From Streptosporangiaceae bacterium (GTDB taxonomy: Bacteria; Actinomycetota; Actinomycetes; Streptosporangiales; Streptosporangiaceae), in the NCBI GenBank assembly GCA_030040415.1, contig JASHTT010000661.1, forward strand, positions 1-6,101: a DNA stretch of 6,101 bases. The letters are read 5' to 3'. This document shows positions 1-5,606 of this stretch, piece by piece. Each line of letters begins with the position of its first letter. Positions within the stretch are counted from its first letter, which is position 1. The notes below the pieces were generated by a model. It had not been told where the DNA came from. It saw nothing but the letters and a program-made list of their open reading frames with translations, and made no database searches. Both the position numbers and the translations under genes were made by a program.

Positions 1-60
1 GCGATCGGCTCGGCGCCTGACGAGCTGACCGCCGTCGGCTCGGCACCGATCGCCCAGTCA
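1..60 (+). repeat. Two-unit 30-nt in-frame repeat
   Basis: TCGGCTCGGC occurs at 5-14 and again at 35-44, a 30-nt period that keeps the reading frame. It encodes A(I/V)GSAP twice in the partial protein. Only two imperfect units are visible. More could lie upstream of the window edge. Confidence 0.4.
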
Positions 61-180
61 CCGGCGGGCAGCGGGCTTCGGTACCTGTGCGCTGTCGACC
101 TCGGGAACGGCGCAGAGCGGCTGTACTACGAGATGACCCGCGAAGACGGCCTGCACGAGCTGCGGACCGAGCTGCGCTGA
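1..180 (+). CDS. C-terminal fragment of an unidentified protein
   Basis: Frame 1 is open from the window edge to a TGA at 178-180, giving the last 59 residues of a protein whose start lies outside the window. The visible part begins with two similar ten-residue units (AIGSAPDELT, AVGSAPIAQS), followed by a more globular-looking end containing YLCAVDLGNGAERLYYEM and a charged tail rich in Glu and Arg. Codon use is GC-ending, which supports real coding. I do not recognise the family and assign no function. It converges on the sulfotransferase gene, with a hairpin filling the 21-nt gap. Confidence 0.6.
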   Translation, partial: AIGSAPDELTAVGSAPIAQSPAGSGLRYLCAVDLGNGAERLYYEMTREDGLHELRTELR

Positions 181-185
181 GGATT

Positions 186-213
186 CAGCCGGGCTGAGGG
201 TTCAGCCGGGCTG
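186..213. terminator. Hairpin between convergent genes (candidate bidirectional terminator)
   Basis: The 13-nt sequence TTCAGCCGGGCTG is present at 184-196 and 201-213. Because each copy is nearly self-complementary, 186-196 can pair with 203-213: ten base pairs, one central G-G mismatch and a six-nt loop. The structure lies just past the + strand stop (178-180) and overlaps the sulfotransferase stop (202-204). There is no T-run on either side, as is common for actinobacterial terminators. The termination role is inferred from position and shape. Confidence 0.5.
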
Positions 214-1212
214 GCCGTGCCGCCGGTGTTTCGCTAAGAAGTCGCGCGGCTTACCGTTCCGCGCCTGCCGCTGGCCTTCCGGCCGGGCTCCGACCATGCC
301 GCCAGACTCCTGCCGGGGCTGCAGCCAGTCGCCGAAATCCTCGCCGGTCACCACGCCGAGCAGCTTGATATCGGACTCGAAGTAGGGGATCAGCGCACGC
401 CGCTGATCCCAGGTCAGCGGCCGCCGTGGCGCACCGCCCTCCTGCAGCCTGCGCTCGAGCCTGTCGGTGAGCACGGCGCTGGCCGAGTGCGGCAGCAGCG
501 TTCCAGCGCGCAGGATCCTGGCCATCGAGCGGTGCCGCAGCGTCCGCTCGGGATGCGCCGTCACGTTCTCCCGCGGCAGCTCGGTGATCAGTCCGGTCTC
601 CACGCCGAGGAAGGCGCAGATCTTGTCCAGCGTGCCTGCCGGGTCGTCGACCATGGTGCGGTACCGGAAGAACTGCACCTGCTCGCGCGGGAACACCGTG
701 TACAGGTGCTCAAGCTGCTCGCCGTACAGGCCGAGCTTCTTGTAATGCCAGAAGTCCGCCCAGCCGGCTGCCGTCCGGCGCTCCTCGGCCCCGCAGGCCT
801 CCAGGAAGTCGTCGATCGGGTCGAGGCCTGCCGACCAGAGGTGCGCCCAGTTCGAGTGCGCCCGCTCGACCGGGTCGCGGAGCACGATGATCATCTTGGC
901 CTGTGGCACCTGATCCCGGATCCGCTGCTGGGCCGGCCTGCTGTACAGGTAGAACGGCGTCGACTCGCCGCGCAGCGTGCCCGGCGGGGCCGCCGCGAAC
1001 AGGGCCTCGTAATCTGATCGCCGCCATACGTGCTCCCGGTACGTCTTGGCGTCCCCGGGGCCGCCCTGGGCCGGCGGCGGGCCGTCGGTCAAGAAGAACT
1101 TGGGTTCCTTCACCGCCGACATGTACAGCGACGGATGCTGGGCTAGGGCGGCGTGCAAGGCCGTGGTACCGGCCTTCGGCGCTCCTGCCACGAAGAAGTC
1201 TGGCACGGCCAT
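202..1212 (-). CDS. PAPS-dependent sulfotransferase
   Basis: A 336-residue sulfotransferase of the Sulfotransfer_1 type. The family moves a sulfo group from 3'-phosphoadenylylsulfate (PAPS) to a hydroxyl or amine of a small molecule or glycan; the acceptor cannot be told from sequence. Near the N-terminus PKAGTTAL (12-19) is the 5'-phosphosulfate loop with Lys13. KEPKFF (35-40) is typical of the bacterial group. GESTPFYL (82-89) carries Glu83 in the catalytic-base region. RDPVERAHSNW (112-122) is the 3'-phosphate-binding motif with Arg112 and Ser120. The later LGLYGEQL and FLGVE segments also fit, and the fold should end near Trp296, leaving a basic tail of about 40 residues. No signal peptide or membrane segment is visible, so it should be cytoplasmic. 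The ATG is preceded by GGGGGGAA on the minus strand, which supports this start. Codon 326 is TTA (plus-strand 235-237). No PAPS synthesis genes are in the window. Confidence 0.93.
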   Translation of the reverse strand: MAVPDFFVAGAPKAGTTALHAALAQHPSLYMSAVKEPKFFLTDGPPPAQGGPGDAKTYREHVWRRSDYEALFAAAPPGTLRGESTPFYLYSRPAQQRIRDQVPQAKMIIVLRDPVERAHSNWAHLWSAGLDPIDDFLEACGAEERRTAAGWADFWHYKKLGLYGEQLEHLYTVFPREQVQFFRYRTMVDDPAGTLDKICAFLGVETGLITELPRENVTAHPERTLRHRSMARILRAGTLLPHSASAVLTDRLERRLQEGGAPRRPLTWDQRRALIPYFESDIKLLGVVTGEDFGDWLQPRQESGGMVGARPEGQRQARNGKPRDFLAKHRRHGQPG

Positions 1213-1233
1213 GGCTTCCCCCCGCGGCTATAA

Positions 1234-1262
1234 CCTACTAGGTCGATATCCTACGTAGGATA
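1234..1262 (-). promoter_or_regulatory. Paired palindromes upstream of the sulfotransferase: candidate operator/promoter
   Basis: A perfect 16-bp palindrome, TATCCTACGTAGGATA, spans 1247-1262. A second, related inverted repeat, CCTACTAGG, spans 1234-1242. Both share the CCTA...TAGG half-sites. On the minus strand TAGGTT (1237-1232) could be a -10 hexamer, placing transcription start near 1225, twelve or so bases before the ATG. The 16-bp palindrome would then cover roughly -22 to -37, where a repressor or activator would act. The block is AT-rich against its surroundings. The cognate regulator is not identifiable here. Confidence 0.5.
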
Positions 1263-1294
1263 CATGCACACAAGTTCAAGATACCCGCGAATCG

Positions 1295-1334
1295 GCGGCC
1301 AATGCGGCGGGTGCTCGGGCACTTGCATGGCCGC
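1295..1334. other. Nested hairpin in the comB-sulfotransferase gap
   Basis: GCGGCCAATGC (1295-1305) can pair with GCATGGCCGC (1325-1334): ten base pairs with one bulged A. Inside the loop GTGC (1311-1314) pairs with GCAC (1319-1322) around a TCGG tetraloop. On the minus strand it lies after comB and before the sulfotransferase promoter, so it may be a second terminator or mRNA 3' end structure. No T-run follows. The rest of the 169-bp gap holds the operator and the comB-proximal hairpin. Confidence 0.35.
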
Positions 1335-1354
1335 AGGTCATCCCCGCCGGTGAG

Positions 1355-1369
1355 CCCCGCCGGGCGGGG
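1355..1369 (-). terminator. Hairpin after comB (candidate terminator)
   Basis: CCCCGC (1355-1360) and GCGGGG (1364-1369) form a perfect six-bp GC stem with a three-nt loop, 12 nt past the minus-strand stop codon. A second CCCCGCC at 1342-1348 could compete for the same partner strand. There is no T-run. Termination is inferred from position and stability. Confidence 0.45.
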
Positions 1370-1381
1370 TCGTTTGCCGGG

Positions 1382-2077
1382 TCAGCACGCCAGCGCATCG
1401 ATGAACCGGCCCCCGGACATCACGGGCACGCAGGCGCTCGAGTCCAGTTCGGCGGCTATCGCGACGTCGTCGCCGTAGCCCTTGACGGACAGTTCGACTC
1501 CGCTCGCGCAAGCCAGCAGGGCCGTGTGCAGGTCCTCCTCGACGGCGCCGAAGGCGGCCGCGGCAGCCAGCGCCTCCTGGCTCAATCCGCTGACGCCCGC
1601 GGCGGCCAGCGCCGCGACCACGGACCCGGCGCCCCACAGGTCCTCGATGGCCGGCCGCAGGGAGCCGTCGGGCCACCGCTCCCCGGCCGCCACGACAGCG
1701 ATCGCCGAGGGGCGAGCCGACGCTAGCCGCCGCGCCACCGCAGCCCGGTTCCGAAGGCACGCCCCGACGACGGTGGCGCCCGTCGCGGCCAGCTGGACGG
1801 CAAGTGCAGACCCGTTCGGCGACGGGAGAACGAGGCTGGTCAGCCCGGTGGCTGCCCTGATCCGCTTCGGCGACAGGCCGACCGGGCCGACCAGGTCGTC
1901 CCGCCACGGGTGGGGATAGACCTCGATGCCGCGTTCCACGGCGACGCTCAGCGCGGTGGTGAACCGCAGCACGTCCACGATCACCGCGAAGTCAGCGCCC
2001 GGCGCGATTGCCGCCGCGCCCTGCTCGCCCCACTCCATCCGGACCGCCGCGCCAGCCTGGTCGGATCCCGGAGTCAC
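1382..2077 (-). CDS. comB: ComB-family 2-phosphosulfolactate phosphatase homologue
   Basis: A 231-residue protein of the ComB family. In methanogens ComB is a Mg-dependent phosphatase that turns 2-phosphosulfolactate into sulfolactate in coenzyme M synthesis; what the actinobacterial members do is not settled, and no ComA or ComC partner is in the window. Family signatures in order: VRMEWGEQG (12-20), DVLRFTTALSVAVERG (35-50), LPSPNGSAL (84-92), AGERWPDG (131-138), EDLWGAG (145-151) and GYGDDVAIAAELD (200-212). The protein is soluble, with an alanine-rich helical middle and no signal peptide. I chose the GTG at 2077 because, from memory, actinobacterial relatives have residues ahead of the V-R-x-E-W-G segment. 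An ATG at 2038 (codon 14) would cut into that segment, and neither start has a clear ribosome binding site. The gene diverges from the DinB gene, with starts 69 nt apart. Confidence 0.82.
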   Translation of the reverse strand: MTPGSDQAGAAVRMEWGEQGAAAIAPGADFAVIVDVLRFTTALSVAVERGIEVYPHPWRDDLVGPVGLSPKRIRAATGLTSLVLPSPNGSALAVQLAATGATVVGACLRNRAAVARRLASARPSAIAVVAAGERWPDGSLRPAIEDLWGAGSVVAALAAAGVSGLSQEALAAAAAFGAVEEDLHTALLACASGVELSVKGYGDDVAIAAELDSSACVPVMSGGRFIDALAC

Positions 2078-2104
2078 TACGGCACGATCTCACGGCCGCG
2101 CGAG

Positions 2105-2139
2105 ACCGGCACGCCGGTGTCGTACCCCCGGCGTAACGT
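2105..2139 (+). promoter_or_regulatory. Promoter of the DinB gene, probably leaderless, with inverted repeat
   Basis: TAACGT at 2134-2139 fits the actinobacterial -10 pattern TANNNT and is followed by seven bases and then the ATG at 2147. This is the spacing expected for a transcript that starts at the start codon. The only purine-rich run (GCGGGG) sits one base from the ATG, too close for a normal ribosome binding site. A perfect inverted repeat ACCGGC-AC-GCCGGT (2105-2118) lies where the -35 element would be and could be an operator. No consensus -35 is visible. The same short region must also hold the comB promoter, for which I see no clear elements. Confidence 0.45.
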
Positions 2140-2146
2140 GCGGGGC

Positions 2147-2665
2147 ATGGAGCTTACGGGTGAGCGAGCCGACCTCGCTGAGATGCTAGACACGCGGAGG
2201 CAGTTGCTGCTGCTGACGGTTCGCGGCCTGACCGACGAGCAGGCGGCGTTGCGGACCACCGTCAGCGAGTTGTGCCTCGGCGGGATCATCAAGCACGTCA
2301 CGGCGGTGGAGCAGAGCTGGTGCAGGTTCATCCTGGAAGGACCGTCAGAGCGCGAACGCGAGGGTGGCGGCTGGGACGAGGCGGCCCTCGAGGAGCGCAA
2401 GCGCGGGTTCCTGATGCTGCCGGGCGAGACCCTCGCGGGCCTGGTCGAGTCGTACGAGGAAACTGGGCGGCAGACCAGAGAGCTAGTCGCCACGCTGCCC
2501 GACCTGGACGCCAGCCAGCCGCTGCCATCGGCGCCGTGGTTCAAGCCAGGGGCGCGATGGACGGCCAGGCACGCGCTGATGCACATCATGACCGAGACCG
2601 CACAGCACGCCGGGCACGCCGACATCATCAGGGAGACACTGGACGGCGCCAAGTCGATGGGCTGA
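2147..2665 (+). CDS. DinB-family (DUF664) putative metal-dependent protein
   Basis: A 172-residue four-helix-bundle protein of the DinB/DUF664 type. The superfamily contains metal-binding thiol-dependent enzymes, including mycothiol-dependent transferases and isomerases in actinobacteria, but the substrate of this member is unknown. LCLGGIIKHVTAVEQSWCRF (about 42-61) holds His50, and the end RHALMHIMTETAQHAGHADI (141-160) holds His142, His146, Glu150, His154 and His157. His50 with His154 and His157 (or Glu150) are the likely metal ligands. The frame stays open upstream to 1910, but those codons overlap comB antisense and do not look like this family; the ATG at 2147 starts just before the first helix. 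The ligase follows after 21 nt, so the two may be co-transcribed. It is cytoplasmic, with no signal peptide. Confidence 0.85.
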   Translation: MELTGERADLAEMLDTRRQLLLLTVRGLTDEQAALRTTVSELCLGGIIKHVTAVEQSWCRFILEGPSEREREGGGWDEAALEERKRGFLMLPGETLAGLVESYEETGRQTRELVATLPDLDASQPLPSAPWFKPGARWTARHALMHIMTETAQHAGHADIIRETLDGAKSMG

Positions 2666-2674
2666 CGCCTGGGT

Positions 2675-2680
2675 CATGAT
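2675..2680 (+). promoter_or_regulatory. Weak -10-like element before the ligase gene
   Basis: CATGAT lies six bases upstream of the GTG start at 2687, the spacing for leaderless transcription. It departs from TANNNT at the first base and no -35 is evident. The AAGG at 2682-2685 is only one base from the GTG, so it is a poor ribosome binding site. Translational coupling to the DinB gene 21 nt upstream is an equally good explanation. Confidence 0.2.
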
Positions 2681-2686
2681 TAAGGC

Positions 2687-3679
2687 GTGACCGGCACGCT
2701 GCAGCAGGAGCCGCCGTCTGAACTGCGGCCGATGCTGGCAGTGGCCGGATCGATGCCGGCCCCGCAAGATCCCGACTGGGCCTACGAGATGAAGTGGGAC
2801 GGCCTGCGGGCGATCGCGTTCGTCCGTGATGGCCAGGTCAGGCTTGCGTCGCGTACCGGCCGCGACATCAGCCATGCCTATCCGGAACTGAACCGCTGGC
2901 CGGACACGGTGCGAGCCGGGCAGGCGATCCTGGACGGCGAGATCGCGGCGTTCGCTGGTGGCCAGTGGCCCGACTTCGAGGCGCTCCAGCAGCGGATGAA
3001 CATCGGCACTGCCGCCCAGGCCAGGCTGCTCGCAGCCCAGATACCAGTGGTTTATGTCGCCTTTGACCTGCTCTGGCTGGACAGTCGGCCGTTGCTGCGC
3101 CAGACATACGCGCAGCGCCGGGCGCAACTCGAGGATCTCGACCTGGAGACCGGCAACTGGCAGGTACCGCCGTCGTTCACCGGCGAGGCCGGCGTGCAGT
3201 TGCGCGGTGTGTCGGTCAGCAACGGCCTCGAAGGCATCATGGCCAAGCGGCTGCAGTCACGATACGAGCCGGGCAGGCGTTCCCCGGCCTGGCGCAAGAT
3301 CAAGAACCTGCACCGCCAGGAGGTCGTGATAGGCGGCTGGGAGCCCGGCGAGGGAAACCGGACGGGCCGGATCGGGTCGCTGCTCGTCGGGGTCTACGAG
3401 GCCGGCGAATTGCAGTACTCCGGGCAGGTTGGCACCGGATTCACCGAGCAGACCCTCGGCATGCTCGGGCGGCGCCTCGCGCCGCTGCGCCGCGACTCCT
3501 CGCCATTTGGGACGGCAGTCCCCACCGAGTACTCCCGTTCCGCTCAATGGGTGGAACCCGCGCTGGTGGCGGAGGTCGAGTTCCGTGGCTGGACGCGGTC
3601 GGGGCGGCTGCGCGCGCCGTCGTACAAGGGCTTGCGGCCGGACAAGGAGCCAGCCGACGTGGTGCGCGAACCGGGCTAG
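2687..3679 (+). CDS. ATP-dependent DNA ligase, LigD-ligase/LigC type, stand-alone
   Basis: A 330-residue ATP-dependent DNA ligase that seals nicks through a covalent lysyl-AMP intermediate. The family serves bacterial non-homologous end joining and excision repair. The nucleotidyltransferase motifs are all present: EMKWDGLR (34-41) with nucleophile Lys36, SRTGRD (55-60), LDGEIAAF (82-89), FDLLWLD (126-132), EGIMAKR (182-188) and WRKIKN (202-207) with Lys204 and Lys206. The OB-fold follows from about residue 212 (VVIGGWEPGEGNRTGRIGSL) and ends with RAPSYKGLRPDK (309-320), matching motif VI of LigD ligase domains. The polymerase and 3'-phosphoesterase domains of full LigD are absent, and no Ku gene is in the window, so a NHEJ role is only inferred. 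The GTG start at 2687 fits because SELRPMLA (11-18) is the usual N-terminal opening. It sits 21 nt after the DinB gene and 18 nt before the SARP gene. It contains no TTA codons. Confidence 0.92.
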   Translation: MTGTLQQEPPSELRPMLAVAGSMPAPQDPDWAYEMKWDGLRAIAFVRDGQVRLASRTGRDISHAYPELNRWPDTVRAGQAILDGEIAAFAGGQWPDFEALQQRMNIGTAAQARLLAAQIPVVYVAFDLLWLDSRPLLRQTYAQRRAQLEDLDLETGNWQVPPSFTGEAGVQLRGVSVSNGLEGIMAKRLQSRYEPGRRSPAWRKIKNLHRQEVVIGGWEPGEGNRTGRIGSLLVGVYEAGELQYSGQVGTGFTEQTLGMLGRRLAPLRRDSSPFGTAVPTEYSRSAQWVEPALVAEVEFRGWTRSGRLRAPSYKGLRPDKEPADVVREPG

Positions 3680-3697
3680 CCGGTGCTATAAGGGACC

Positions 3698-5467
3698 ATG
3701 CGGTTCAGCATCCTCGGCCCGTTAGCGGCCGAGGCGGACGACGGTGCGCCGGTGACGATCGGGCGGCCGTCCCAGCGGACCACGCTAGCGGTGCTGCTGA
3801 TGCACACCGGGCAGCCGCCGACCAAGGCGGCCCTGATCAACGCGCTGTGGGGCGACAGCCCGCCGGGCGACGCCGAGACCGCGCTGCGCGCGCGGATCCG
3901 CGACCTGCGCAAGGCGTTCGGGCCGCACGACAGGCTGGAAACCACTGCGCTCGGATACCGGGTCAGGGTCCTGCCTGGCGAACTCGACGCCGAAGTCTTC
4001 AGCTCGCTGGTCGCACATGGGCGTGCGGTCCTCGACGCCGGCGGCGCCGAGGACGCCGCGCGGCTGCTCGACCAGGCCGCCCGGCTGTGGCGCGAGCCGT
4101 CGCTCGCCGACCTGCCGGACACGCCCGCGATGCGCACCGCCACGACCGCGCTGCTGGAGCATTTCCGCGACGCCCGGGAGTGGCTCGTCGATGCCCGGCT
4201 GGCGCTCGGCCAGCATCACGAGGTGCTCGGTGATGTGCGCGCCGCCATCGCCGCCGATCCACTTCGCGAGCACCCGCACGTGCAGCTGATGCTCGCGCTG
4301 TACCGGTGCGGCCACAAGGCCGCGGCGCTTGCTGCCTATGGCCGGCTCCGCGATGTGACAGCGCGCGAACTCGGCCAGGATCCCGGCCCCGAGGCCCGCG
4401 AGCTGCTGGGGCTGATCCTGGACGACAGCCCCTACCTGCAGTTCCGGCCGAGGGCGCTGGCGGCGAGCCTGGACGGCCGGCCGGTCTGGACGCCGCTGTG
4501 CCAGCTCCCCGCGCCACCGGCCGACTTCACCGGCCGAGTCGCGGTGATCCAGGAGCTGGCCAGCCTGATGCCGGGTGCTGGCGCGCCCGGTCCGGGCGGG
4601 CTGGCTGCGTGCGTGCCGATCACTGTGCTCAGTGGGCCGCCTGGCGTGGGCAAGACGGCGCTGGCAGTGCGCGCGGCGCACCTGGCCAAGCCGGCTTATC
4701 CGGACGGCCAGCTCTATGTCGGCCTCGGCGGTACAGGCCAGGCTCGCGAGCCGGGCGACGTCCTCGGCGACATGCTCCGGTCCCTCGGCGTGCTGCCGGC
4801 CAGGGTTCCTGACAGCGTCGCCGAACGCGCCGCGTTATACCGGTCGCTGCTGGCCGGCCGACGGGTTCTGGTACTCGCCGACGATGCGGCCAGCGCCGCG
4901 CAGGTGCGACCGCTGCTGCCGGGCACGGCCGGTTCGTCGATGCTCGTGACCAGCAGTCGGCGGCTGGCGGACCTGGAAGGCGCGCGGCACGTGGCAATCG
5001 CGGCGTTGACCCGGGCGGAGGCGATCGCGTTACTCGGCAAGATCGCTGGCGCGGATCGCGTCGCCGCCGAACCGGACGCGGCCGCGACGATCGCCGATGC
5101 TTGCTGCGGCTTGCCGCTCGCGGTGCGGATCGCCGGCGCGCGGCTCGCGGCAAGTCCCATGCTTCGGCTCGCCGAGCTCGCCGCCTCGCTTCGCAAGCCA
5201 GGCTGCCTGCTGGACGAGCTGGTAGTCGGCGATCTGTCGGTGAGCACCAGGCTGGCCGGCGCGTGGAGCTGTCTTGATGCAGACTCCCGTCGCGCGCTGA
5301 GGGAGTTCGCGTCGACCGGCCGGTGCGGTGTGCCCGCTGGGTCTGCGATGCCCGCGGTCCTGCGCTCCCTCGCTGACGCCTGCCTGGTCATCGACGACCC
5401 GGCGGCTGGCGGATATCGGCTCGCGCCTCTTGTCGGCTGCTACGCCGCGGCCCGGCCCGAGGCCTGA
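3698..5467 (+). CDS. SARP-family transcriptional activator with NB-ARC ATPase domain (AfsR-like, no TPR)
   Basis: A 589-residue AfsR-like regulator. SARPs bind 11-bp-phased direct repeats next to -10 elements and recruit RNA polymerase. Residues 1-92 form the winged-helix DNA-binding domain, opening with MRFSILGPLA and containing the recognition region TALRARIRDLRKAFG (61-75). The bacterial transcriptional activation domain spans about 97-242. PPADFTGR (273-280) opens the NB-ARC module, with Walker A GPPGVGKT (313-320), Walker B VLVLADDA (390-397), the sensor segment LVTSSRR (416-422) and GLPLA (471-475). The protein stops after a short helical region and lacks the TPR array of full AfsR (near 1,000 residues). 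The ATG is fixed by the conserved opening; AAGGGA sits two bases before it, closer than usual. Leucine codons 9, 380 and 445 are TTA, rare in such genomes. It lies 18 nt after the ligase gene and directly before a SARP-type promoter. Confidence 0.93.
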   Translation: MRFSILGPLAAEADDGAPVTIGRPSQRTTLAVLLMHTGQPPTKAALINALWGDSPPGDAETALRARIRDLRKAFGPHDRLETTALGYRVRVLPGELDAEVFSSLVAHGRAVLDAGGAEDAARLLDQAARLWREPSLADLPDTPAMRTATTALLEHFRDAREWLVDARLALGQHHEVLGDVRAAIAADPLREHPHVQLMLALYRCGHKAAALAAYGRLRDVTARELGQDPGPEARELLGLILDDSPYLQFRPRALAASLDGRPVWTPLCQLPAPPADFTGRVAVIQELASLMPGAGAPGPGGLAACVPITVLSGPPGVGKTALAVRAAHLAKPAYPDGQLYVGLGGTGQAREPGDVLGDMLRSLGVLPARVPDSVAERAALYRSLLAGRRVLVLADDAASAAQVRPLLPGTAGSSMLVTSSRRLADLEGARHVAIAALTRAEAIALLGKIAGADRVAAEPDAAATIADACCGLPLAVRIAGARLAASPMLRLAELAASLRKPGCLLDELVVGDLSVSTRLAGAWSCLDADSRRALREFASTGRCGVPAGSAMPAVLRSLADACLVIDDPAAGGYRLAPLVGCYAAARPEA

Positions 5468-5476
5468 CTCGGCGAC

Positions 5477-5532
5477 GCTGACCAGGGCGCTTACCGGACG
5501 CTAACGCCGGGCTCACAAGCCGGTCCTAGCGT
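5477..5532 (+). promoter_or_regulatory. SARP-type phased-repeat operator and -10 of the lipoprotein gene
   Basis: Four GCTNAC repeats begin at 5477 (GCTGACC), 5489 (GCTTACC), 5500 (GCTAACG) and 5511 (GCTCACA). The last three are spaced exactly 11 bp and the first is 12 bp away. TAGCGT at 5527-5532 is a fitting -10, nine bases after the final heptamer. Direct repeats at 11-bp spacing about 8 bp before the -10 are the known SARP binding arrangement, where the regulator replaces a -35 element. Start of transcription is expected near 5538-5540, giving a leader of about 70 nt. That the adjacent SARP binds here is inferred from proximity. Confidence 0.75.
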
Positions 5533-5606
5533 GCACACCGCTGGCTCGGACACCGCTTCGCTACGCGGCATGTCGAACCCGGTCAGCAGAACTCGGAGCC
5601 CCGTCA

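Noticed and set aside
467..1017. Plus-strand frames over the sulfotransferase gene
   Set aside because: The minus strand encodes complete PAPS-binding motifs. The plus-strand products are low-complexity and Arg/Pro-rich.
202..2077. Sulfotransferase plus ComB as a dedicated sulfonate operon
   Set aside because: A 169-bp gap with hairpins and its own promoter-like palindromes separates them, and their chemistries do not connect. They are recorded only as neighbours.
2105..2118. ACCGGC/GCCGGT inverted repeat as a firm operator
   Set aside because: Six-bp GC inverted repeats are common in such DNA. It is mentioned within the promoter entry but not claimed separately.
1910..2146. Upstream extension of the DinB reading frame to an ATG at 1910
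   Set aside because: These codons run antisense to comB, show no family similarity, and the DinB fold and a good -10 element both point to the ATG at 2147.
3785..4681. Long minus-strand open frame (298 codons) opposite the SARP gene
   Set aside because: The + strand frame has full SARP and NB-ARC motifs. Long antisense frames are expected in GC-rich coding DNA, and this one has no recognisable domain.
4714..5391. Minus-strand frame of 225 codons opposite the NB-ARC region
   Set aside because: Its composition is Ala/Ser/Arg-rich with no domain, and it lies fully inside the real gene.
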